Assembly (NCBI GenBank): GCA_023653095.1
Contig: JAMNXP010000002.1
Span: forward strand, 223,517 to 287,516
Origin: Bacteroidia bacterium
Lineage (GTDB): Bacteria; Bacteroidota; Bacteroidia; NS11-12g; UBA955
Reading direction: 5' to 3'
DNA length: 64,000 nt
Under the pieces are notes generated by a model. It was not told the origin of the DNA and ran no database searches. It saw only the letters and a program-made list of their open reading frames with translations. Shown in pieces: positions 8,038 through 14,957 of this stretch; position 1 is the first letter of the stretch, and each line of letters begins with the position of its first letter. A program made the position numbers and the translations under genes.

Positions 8038-9417
8038 ATGACGTTAATCAAATCCATTTCAGGCATTCGCGGCACCATCGGAGGTGCACCTACAGACAAC
8101 CTTACCCCAGTTGATATAGTTAAGTTTGCTTCGGCATACGGCTCATGGATATTGAGCAAAGGTGAGAATAAAACCATTGTTATTGGTAGAGATGCTCGAA
8201 TCAGTGGTTCTATGGTTTCTGAGTTGATCATTCAAACCCTCATTGGCCTAGGACTTGATGTAGTTGATTTGGGGCTTTCTACAACACCAACTGTAGAAAT
8301 GGCTGTTCCTGCAGAGAATGCGGCAGGCGGAATTATCGTGACCGCATCACACAATCCAAAGCAGTGGAACGCTCTAAAGTTGTTGAACGAAGTAGGTGAG
8401 TTTATCAGTGCTGCTGAGGGACAAAAAATCCTAGAAATTGCAGAAGCCGGCGAGTTTCATTTTGCCCCTGTAGACCAACTAGGAAAACGAAGCAGCAAAG
8501 ATTATTTAGATTATCATATTGAGCAGATTTTGGCTTTAGACTTGGTGAAACCAGAGTTGATAAAGAAAGCCAATTATAAAATTGCGGTTGACCCCGTGAA
8601 TAGCGTAGGTGGTATTGCTGTACCTCGTTTGTTGAATGCCTTGGGCGTTGATGACGTGGTTATTATAAATGGCGAACCTACAGGTGTATTTGCTCACAAT
8701 CCAGAACCATTGGCAGAACATTTGGGTGAAATTTCTTCTACCGTAAAAAGTGAAAAATGTCATTTAGGCATCGTTATTGATCCAGATGTAGATCGATTGG
8801 CATTTGTTTGTGACGATGGGGAAATGTTTGGTGAAGAATATACTTTGGTGGCGGTTGCTGATTTTGTTTTGAGTCACAAACCAGGCGCTACAGTAAGTAA
8901 TTTATCAAGCACTCGCGCATTGAGAGATATTACTGAAAAAGTGGGCCAATCTTACTTTGCTAGTGCGGTGGGAGAGGTGAACGTTGTAGAGGTCATGAAG
9001 GCCAACAATGCAGTTATTGGTGGTGAAGGTAATGGTGGAGTGATTGTTCCAGAATTGCATTACGGAAGAGATGCCTTAGTAGGAATTGCCTTGTTTTTGA
9101 CTCACCTTGCAGAAAAAGGAGTGAAAATCAGTAATTTGAGGTCTACTTATCCAACGTATCAAATGTCAAAAAACAAAGCGGAATTAACTGCAGGTACTGA
9201 CGTTGATATGATATTGGAGAAAATATCCGAAAAATATAAAAAGCAACCTCAAAATACCATTGATGGGGTTAAAATTGAGTTTGATGGAGATTGGGTGCAT
9301 TTGAGAAAAAGCAATACCGAACCCATCATTCGCATTTACGCGGAAAGCGCAAGTATCACAACGGCAGAAAATCTTACTAAAAAAATCCTCCAAGACATTG
9401 GAGAAATAATTGAATAA
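8038..9417 (+). CDS. glmM: Phosphoglucosamine mutase (phosphohexomutase family)
   Basis: 459 residues from the ATG at 8038. It interconverts glucosamine-6-phosphate and glucosamine-1-phosphate on the way to UDP-GlcNAc for peptidoglycan and lipid A. The phosphoserine loop TASHNP places the catalytic Ser at 104; the Mg-binding DPDVDR runs from 248 to 253; the sugar-binding GGEGNGGV and the phosphate-binding RKSNTEPIIR near the C-terminus are intact. Close relatives are sometimes annotated as phosphomannomutase, so the exact sugar is inferred. ychF follows after only two bases, implying one transcript. Confidence 0.9.
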   Translation: MTLIKSISGIRGTIGGAPTDNLTPVDIVKFASAYGSWILSKGENKTIVIGRDARISGSMVSELIIQTLIGLGLDVVDLGLSTTPTVEMAVPAENAAGGIIVTASHNPKQWNALKLLNEVGEFISAAEGQKILEIAEAGEFHFAPVDQLGKRSSKDYLDYHIEQILALDLVKPELIKKANYKIAVDPVNSVGGIAVPRLLNALGVDDVVIINGEPTGVFAHNPEPLAEHLGEISSTVKSEKCHLGIVIDPDVDRLAFVCDDGEMFGEEYTLVAVADFVLSHKPGATVSNLSSTRALRDITEKVGQSYFASAVGEVNVVEVMKANNAVIGGEGNGGVIVPELHYGRDALVGIALFLTHLAEKGVKISNLRSTYPTYQMSKNKAELTAGTDVDMILEKISEKYKKQPQNTIDGVKIEFDGDWVHLRKSNTEPIIRIYAESASITTAENLTKKILQDIGEIIE

Positions 9418-9419
9418 CT

Positions 9420-10520
9420 ATGTCTTTACAATGCGGAATTGTTGGTCTACCCAACGTGGGGAAATCTACTCTTTTCAATGCAGTCTCTAGTGCCAAGGCA
9501 CAATCTGCGAACTTTCCTTTTTGCACCATTGAACCCAATGTTGGAACCATAACTGTTCCCGATGTCCGTATCAATACCTTGTCGGCGTTGGTGAATCCGC
9601 AAAATATTGTCCCTACTACCATTGAGATTGTGGATATCGCTGGATTGGTAAAAGGCGCATCGAAGGGAGATGGTTTAGGTAACCAGTTTTTGGGGAATAT
9701 CAGAAATACACATGCCATTTTGCATGTACTCCGTTGTTTTGACGATGATAATATCATCCACGTAGATGGAAGTGTAGACCCCATCAGAGATAAAGAGATC
9801 ATTGACACTGAGTTGCAATTGAAAGATTTAGAAACTCTTGAAAATAGAATCTCAAAAATTGCCAAACAAGCAAGAACCGGTGGCGATAAAGAAGCCGCAC
9901 GGTTACTAGAAGTTTGTGAAGCCTTCCGAGATCACCTTCTAAAAGGACAGAACGCCCGTACTTTAGAGATGGATGCAGAGAAACGCCTGGCTATCAAAGA
10001 GCTGAATCTCTTAACTGATAAGCCGGTAATGTACGTTTGTAACGTTGACCCTAGCAGTGCAAAGTCGGGAAATGCTTATGTTGATCGTGTGCGTGAATCA
10101 GTAAAGAATGAACAAGCTGAAATCTTAGTAATTTCCGCTGCCATTGAAGCGGAAATTGCTGAGTTGGAAAGTTTTGATGATCGCCAAATGTTTCTTCAAG
10201 AGTTGGGACTTGATCGCAGTGGTGTTGAGAATCTCATTCATGGTGCATACAAACTATTGAATTATATCACCTATTTCACCGTTGGTGTTAAAGAAGTTAG
10301 AGCTTGGACCATCACCAAAGGAATGAAGGCACCTCAAGCGGCTGGAGTTATTCATACAGATTTTGAAAAAGGCTTCATCCGCGCCGAAGTAATTGCCTAC
10401 GACGACTACGTTCACTACAAGACAGAATCAGCTGCCCGCGATGCAGGTAAGCTCCGTGTTGAAGGAAAAGAGTACGTTGTCAACGACGGCGATTGCATGC
10501 ATTTTAGGTTTAACGTATAG
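9420..10520 (+). CDS. ychF: Redox-regulated ATPase YchF (Obg-family GTPase fold)
   Basis: 366 residues, the standard size. P-loop GLPNVGKS at 9-16, DIAGLVKGAS as switch II near 72, and a C-terminal TGS domain (about 280-366, ending DGDCMHFRFNV). YchF binds ATP rather than GTP because of its altered G4 motif, here NVDPS instead of NKxD, and associates with ribosomes. It starts two bases after glmM. The stop codon lies 3 bases before repeat array 2, which takes the place of a terminator between this gene and the convergent dehydrogenase gene. Confidence 0.96.
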   Translation: MSLQCGIVGLPNVGKSTLFNAVSSAKAQSANFPFCTIEPNVGTITVPDVRINTLSALVNPQNIVPTTIEIVDIAGLVKGASKGDGLGNQFLGNIRNTHAILHVLRCFDDDNIIHVDGSVDPIRDKEIIDTELQLKDLETLENRISKIAKQARTGGDKEAARLLEVCEAFRDHLLKGQNARTLEMDAEKRLAIKELNLLTDKPVMYVCNVDPSSAKSGNAYVDRVRESVKNEQAEILVISAAIEAEIAELESFDDRQMFLQELGLDRSGVENLIHGAYKLLNYITYFTVGVKEVRAWTITKGMKAPQAAGVIHTDFEKGFIRAEVIAYDDYVHYKTESAARDAGKLRVEGKEYVVNDGDCMHFRFNV

Positions 10521-10523
10521 GCA

Positions 10524-10703
10524 GGTCTTTGGTCCTTGGTCTTTGGCTATTGGTCTTTGGTCTTTGGCTGACCGCTTCGCGGGGGACATTGCGGCTGTGG
10601 GCTATTTGCCGATACACTCTACACTCTAAACTTCTGACCGCTGACAGCTGACGGCTGAGAGCTGAGAGCTGATGGCTGATGGCTGAGAGCTGATGGCTGA
10701 TCA
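10524..10703. repeat. Composite heptad-repeat array 2
   Basis: From 10524 to 10572 there are seven in-phase units of the GGTCTTT type, then a hairpin CCGC-TTC-GCGG (10572-10582), a less regular stretch, and from 10613 to 10703 thirteen in-phase units: TACACTC twice, TAAACTT, then CTGACCG, CTGACAG, CTGAGAG and CTGATGG types. The units are the reverse complement of those in array 1 and lie in the reverse order around a similar GAA/TTC-loop hairpin. The last unit, CTGATCA, carries the stop codon of the reverse-strand E1 gene. Confidence 0.95.
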
Positions 10704-12683
10704 CCACCCCAACAATTCTGTTAAAGTATTTTCAAGTCGGCCCCATGGCAAGAACTGGTCTTCCAGTGATTTTGCTAGCGGAATGGGTGTGTCGAGGCTT
10801 CCGAGTCGTCTTACGGGTGCATCCAAGTGTTGGAAAGCGTTTTCAGTGATGTACGCCGAAATGTCGGAAGCGATGCTTCCGGTGAGAGTGTCTTCCGTGA
10901 GAACCAATGCTTTGTTGCAGCGCTTCACTTGTTCAATGACCGTGTTTTTGTCCCAAGGAAGAAGTGTCCGCAAGTCAATGACGGTGACGTTTAGGTTTTT
11001 CTTCTTGATGAGATCCAGACTTTGATGAACTCCCCATCCGTAGGTGATGATGCAGCAATCACTTCCGAAGTCGTGAACGGCGGCTTGGCCTTCTGGAAGT
11101 GTGTAATAGGCCGAAGGGACTTCAGATTCTGTGTTTCTATAGAGGAATTTATGTTCAAAGAAGAGCACTGGATTCGGGTCTTCGATGGCTCGCAATAGGA
11201 GACCTTTTGCATCAAAAGGATTGGATGGATAATAAATTTTGAGCCCTGGAACGTGATAGAACCAAGCTTCGGTGCTTTGGCTGTGAAACGGACCTGCCTG
11301 CACGCCCGCACCCGTGGGCATTCGAACCACCACCGACGCGGGTTGCTTCCAACGGTAGTGACTTTTTGCCATATTGTTGACAATCTGATTGAATCCGCAA
11401 GTTACAAAGTCGGCAAATTGCATTTCCACTACAGACTTTTTTCCCTTGATGGAAAGTCCGTAAGCCGCACCTAATATACTGCTTTCTGTGATGGGCGTAT
11501 TCCGAACGCGGTGCCTGCCGTACTTTTCACTGAGTCCTTCGGTGGCCTTGAAGGCCCCACCGTATTCTGCAATATCTTGGCCCATAATCACCAAATCTGG
11601 ATGTTTCTCTAGGGCCTGATCAAGAGCGTTTTTTACCGCATCGATGAGTCTTAGGGTTGTTTTTTCGGGGGACTCGCCTTCGGCGGAAGTTAATTCTGAA
11701 CCAAACGGAGCGTATAATTCAGAGAGTTCATGATCTAAATCGGGAATGATTTCGGGTTCATTGAATACTTTTTCAATGGCAATATTTAGGATGTCAAGTC
11801 GTTCTTTTCTGATTTTTTCAATGCCTTCGTGGTCTAAAAGTCCCTCGCCAAAAAGAAAATCTTCAAAGTTCTTGATGGGGTCTTTTTGAGCCCACTGTTC
11901 AATGAGTTCTTTGGGCACATATTTAATACCCGATGCTTCTTCGTGTCCGCGCATGCGGAAGGTCATGGCTTCAAGTATGACAGGTCTGGGTCTAATTCTT
12001 ACGCTATCGGCGAGATTTTTTACGGTATGGTATACATCCAAAATGTTGTTGCCATCTACTTTTATGGCCTCCATGCCGTAGCCAATTCCCTTGTCAATGA
12101 ATTGTTTGCAACGAAATTGATCATTGCTTGGGGTAGATAGTCCGTAACCGTTGTTTTCAATGAGGAATATTACGGGTAAGTCCCAAACAGCAGCTACATT
12201 GAGTGCTTCATGAAAATCGCCTTCGCTGGCACCACCATCGCCGCTGAAAACCACAGTTACCGTATTTTTTTGATTGAGTTGATCAGCTAGAGCAATTCCG
12301 TTGGCTACACCTAACATGGCGCCGAGATGACTGATCATTCCAACGATGTGGTATTCATTGGTTCCAAAGTGAAAGCTTCTATCTCTACCTTGGGTAAACC
12401 CGGATGCCTTTCCTTGCCACTGGGCAAAAAGTCGTTCATCAGGGATGTCTCGGGAGGTGAATACACCCAAGTTTCGGTGTAACGGAAGCACGTATTCGTC
12501 TGAATTCAATGCCAAAGTGGTTCCCACTGAAATGGCTTCCTGTCCGATGCCAGAAAACCATTTGCCAATTTTACCCTGTCTGAGTAAAATGAGCATACGT
12601 TCTTCAATGATGCGGGGCGTCAATAGTGCTTTATATAAGTCGAGCAGCTGCTGATCTGTGAGGTTTTTTCGGTTAAATTGCAT
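10701..12683 (-). CDS. 2-oxoacid dehydrogenase E1, fused alpha and beta subunits
   Basis: 660 residues. The first 330 or so are the thiamine-diphosphate-binding E1 alpha part (GDGG at 148-151 running to ENN at about 176-178), and residues 340-660 are the E1 beta part (ALEKHPDLVIMGQDIAEYGG, then TPITESSILGAAYG). It decarboxylates a 2-oxoacid and hands the acyl group to an E2 lipoyl protein. Such fusions in Bacteroidota are usually annotated as branched-chain 2-oxoacid or generic dehydrogenase E1; the substrate cannot be fixed from sequence and no E2 or E3 gene is adjacent. The stop codon lies inside the last unit of repeat array 2. Confidence 0.9.
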   Translation of the reverse strand: MQFNRKNLTDQQLLDLYKALLTPRIIEERMLILLRQGKIGKWFSGIGQEAISVGTTLALNSDEYVLPLHRNLGVFTSRDIPDERLFAQWQGKASGFTQGRDRSFHFGTNEYHIVGMISHLGAMLGVANGIALADQLNQKNTVTVVFSGDGGASEGDFHEALNVAAVWDLPVIFLIENNGYGLSTPSNDQFRCKQFIDKGIGYGMEAIKVDGNNILDVYHTVKNLADSVRIRPRPVILEAMTFRMRGHEEASGIKYVPKELIEQWAQKDPIKNFEDFLFGEGLLDHEGIEKIRKERLDILNIAIEKVFNEPEIIPDLDHELSELYAPFGSELTSAEGESPEKTTLRLIDAVKNALDQALEKHPDLVIMGQDIAEYGGAFKATEGLSEKYGRHRVRNTPITESSILGAAYGLSIKGKKSVVEMQFADFVTCGFNQIVNNMAKSHYRWKQPASVVVRMPTGAGVQAGPFHSQSTEAWFYHVPGLKIYYPSNPFDAKGLLLRAIEDPNPVLFFEHKFLYRNTESEVPSAYYTLPEGQAAVHDFGSDCCIITYGWGVHQSLDLIKKKNLNVTVIDLRTLLPWDKNTVIEQVKRCNKALVLTEDTLTGSIASDISAYITENAFQHLDAPVRRLGSLDTPIPLAKSLEDQFLPWGRLENTLTELLGW

Positions 12684-12716
12684 GGAAGAAGTGTTTTTGG
12701 GTGGTGAGAATTGCGA

Positions 12717-13022
12717 CTAAAACACGAAATTTAACGATGTATTGTCTATGCTCAGTAGTTGTGATATTGGCAACTCGAGCTCATAGCTTGCTTCAAATAA
12801 ATTGGTATTTTGTTTTAAGAGTTTAAATTGTGGACGCTTAACTAGTTCATTGGCTTTCTGAAGGGATTGATTGTATTTTATACAATACAGTTTGATTTCT
12901 TTGGTGGCCGCGTAACGGTTGTTATTGTAATATTGGGCGTGTGATTTTGGATAGAAGTAAAAACATCCTAAAAAAGTCAAAATGCAGAATTTCAATGAAA
13001 TAGATATAGTGTTATTGCTCAT
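12717..13022 (-). CDS. Small exported protein of unknown function
   Basis: 101 residues with a convincing signal peptide (hydrophobic stretch ending SHAQ, about residue 30) and a mature part of about 70 residues with no family I recognise. A TAnnnTTTG-like promoter element lies 5 bases before the ATG, the same placement as at other genes here, which supports it as a real gene. It is divergent from the ECF sigma factor, so a regulatory link is possible but unproven. The downstream E1 gene starts 33 bases after its stop on the same strand. Confidence 0.6.
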   Translation of the reverse strand: MSNNTISISLKFCILTFLGCFYFYPKSHAQYYNNNRYAATKEIKLYCIKYNQSLQKANELVKRPQFKLLKQNTNLFEASYELELPISQLLSIDNTSLNFVF

Positions 13023-13027
13023 TGCAA

Positions 13028-13036
13028 CAAATTTTA
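13028..13036 (-). promoter_or_regulatory. Probable -7 element for the small exported protein
   Basis: On the reverse strand TAAAATTTG lies 5 bases before the ATG. It fits TAnnTTTG with one extra base in the spacer, so it is weaker than the others. Confidence 0.4.
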
Positions 13037-13086
13037 CAAAATTTCTGCAACCTTTTTCCTATTGTGCGTCATAAATCTGAAACTAC

Positions 13087-13623
13087 TTGTTAACACATGA
13101 GCAAATCATAAAGGGCTGTATCAAGAATGATCGAAAAGTACAAAAAGAACTTTTTGAGCGTTTCAGTCCTAAAATGTATGGTTATTGCCTCCGATACTCG
13201 GTAAATTCGGCAGATGCTCAAGATGTTTTACAAGAGGGTTTCATCAAGGTCTTTGAAAAAATTAGCACTCTAAAAAATCCCGATCAACTCGAAGGGTGGA
13301 TGTCAAGAATTTTCATCAACTTAGCAATCAGTCGGTTCCGAAAGAACAAAATCGCACCGAACATGCTCAGTACCGATGATATTGACGTGGCAGATGAAGC
13401 CCCCATCGAAGAAATGAACGAGCTTACACCTTCAGAGGTTTTGCTGAAAATGCAAGAACTCCCAGAGTTGTACAGAACGGTTTTGAATTTGTATGCCATT
13501 GATGGTCATTCACACAGAGAGATATCTCAAATGTTAGACATCACTGAAACAAATTCAAAAAGCATTTTAAGCAGATCACGGAAAATGTTGAGAGAACTGA
13601 TTTCAAAAAAGTCCCAATCATAA
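13087..13623 (+). CDS. ECF-type RNA polymerase sigma factor
   Basis: 178 residues. Region 2 (about 15-90) has the DAQDVLQEGFIKVF core-binding helix and EGWMSRIFINLAISRFR; region 4 (about 120-172) has the helix-turn-helix YAIDGHSHREISQMLDI. It should direct RNA polymerase to a small regulon, probably including the envelope genes that follow. A TGA lies in frame immediately upstream, and the first usable codon is TTG at 13087, since the nearby ATG is out of frame. The gene ends at an A AAA AAG run followed by a TAA stop that overlaps the next reading frame. Confidence 0.9.
   Translation: MLTHEQIIKGCIKNDRKVQKELFERFSPKMYGYCLRYSVNSADAQDVLQEGFIKVFEKISTLKNPDQLEGWMSRIFINLAISRFRKNKIAPNMLSTDDIDVADEAPIEEMNELTPSEVLLKMQELPELYRTVLNLYAIDGHSHREISQMLDITETNSKSILSRSRKMLRELISKKSQS
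13605..13623 (+). other. Slippery heptamer and ATAA overlap at the sigma / membrane-protein junction
   Basis: In the sigma frame the bases read A AAA AAG (13605-13611), the same heptamer used for -1 frameshifting in E. coli dnaX. A -1 slip leads directly into the downstream frame with no stop between. The sigma stop TAA (13621-13623) also overlaps an in-frame ATA (13620-13622) of that downstream frame. No strong stem-loop follows at the usual distance; only a weak 5-bp A/T-rich stem lies at 13632-13649. Confidence 0.5.
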
Positions 13624-14909
13624 AGCACAAGATTCTGGAAAACAAGAATAAAAATATCGACCAACAACTCGCTGACAAGTTTAACCACTTTTCAGCAGAT
13701 GTTCCTGCATTCACTTGGGATGCGGTAAAGTCGAATTTAGATCGCAAAGATTCCAGACGTAGAGGGATAGTTTGGTCATCGGTGGCTACAGTTGTTCTCA
13801 TGGCGGTATCAGGGGTGTTGTTTTTCAATGCTCCTGTTGCCGATATGAAAGATGATTCATCAACTTCACTAACTAATCAGAGTGATAGTCCCCAGAAAAT
13901 CCAAGAAGAACAAGCAGAGAGCAGCACCGCTGTTCGAACAGATCGTCATAGCCAAGAAGTTTTGCAGTTGTCACGCACAAACTCCTTAGAAGGAAAAATT
14001 TCAAAAACTCCTGAAGTTAAGCAACCATCCATTGCATTGACTTCAGGAGTTGTTTTGGAAAAGGTTTTGACGCAAGAGAATTCTTTTATTAAAGATTTTG
14101 ATTTGAACAGTAAGAAGCTTAATTCACGAGAATTAGATGAATGGATATTGAGTTTGTCTGGAGTTAAAAACGTTCACCATCTTGCACCTAATCAGAAGGT
14201 TTCTCCATGGGCATTTGAAGTGGGGTATGATCAAAATCAGACCCAATTCAATTATCAAGTGTCTACCTCTCAAGAAAAATACGTACACAAGAATTATTTG
14301 AGCAGAATGCGTGAAGGCGAGTTTTCCCTATCTGCGCCTCAATTTCATACAGCACTAAGATACGATTTTAACAGCCGTTGGCATGCGTCTTTAGGCTTGG
14401 GTTTTGCTCAGTCTAGAACCTCACAGAATTTTAATTTTAGAGACAGTGTTCCTGTTAGCGTAGCTCAAGGACAAGAAGCAGACGCCTTCGGAAATTACCC
14501 CATCTTTGGATATGTAGGTTTGGGCCAGCAAATCAATTACGAAGGCGTACAAACCATACACATGGTTTCCATTCCTATTAACATTGGATACAATCACAGT
14601 CTAAATAGGTTGTGGTCAATAACTGCAGAAGGTTCTGCAAGATATAATTTAATTTCGGGTACTGCGGGTAAGACGTTGAATTACCATACTTTGGAGTTGA
14701 TGAACGCTGATCAACAGGTTTACAGAAATAGTTTGGTAACAGCGAGATTATCTGCTGGTGTAGAACGAAGACTTGGTTTGAAAAAGTGGATGGGTGTTAG
14801 ATTGAATACCCAAGGCAGTGTAACTCCATTGTTTAAGCAAGATGCTGCAGTTCAGAACCGCGGTTGGTCTGTAGGGTTATCAGCTTACTATTATTGGAAA
14901 TTATTTTAA
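13620..14909 (+). CDS. Membrane-anchored beta-barrel protein, probable anti-sigma partner (non-canonical start)
   Basis: The frame is open from before 13620 and codes a cytoplasmic N-terminus of about 50 residues (NIDQQLADKF, then FTWDAVKSNL), a single membrane helix (about 50-70) and a periplasmic part ending in a beta-barrel-like domain (about 190-429). Proteins of this shape commonly follow ECF sigma genes in Bacteroidota. The first ordinary start codon, GTG at 13782, lies inside the membrane helix and would delete the cytoplasmic part, so I place the start at the ATA overlapping the sigma stop. The alternatives are ATT at 13632, CTG at 13635, or a -1 frameshift fusion. The anti-sigma role is inferred from position and topology. 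Confidence 0.7.
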   Translation: MKHKILENKNKNIDQQLADKFNHFSADVPAFTWDAVKSNLDRKDSRRRGIVWSSVATVVLMAVSGVLFFNAPVADMKDDSSTSLTNQSDSPQKIQEEQAESSTAVRTDRHSQEVLQLSRTNSLEGKISKTPEVKQPSIALTSGVVLEKVLTQENSFIKDFDLNSKKLNSRELDEWILSLSGVKNVHHLAPNQKVSPWAFEVGYDQNQTQFNYQVSTSQEKYVHKNYLSRMREGEFSLSAPQFHTALRYDFNSRWHASLGLGFAQSRTSQNFNFRDSVPVSVAQGQEADAFGNYPIFGYVGLGQQINYEGVQTIHMVSIPINIGYNHSLNRLWSITAEGSARYNLISGTAGKTLNYHTLELMNADQQVYRNSLVTARLSAGVERRLGLKKWMGVRLNTQGSVTPLFKQDAAVQNRGWSVGLSAYYYWKLF

Positions 14910-14957
14910 AGTAAAACGGTGGCTACATTTTCAAACATATCGCTTAACTTGCAGGGA

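Noticed and set aside
13782..14909. GTG at 13782 as the true start of the membrane protein
   Set aside because: It falls inside the membrane helix and would remove a cytoplasmic segment typical of this protein type.
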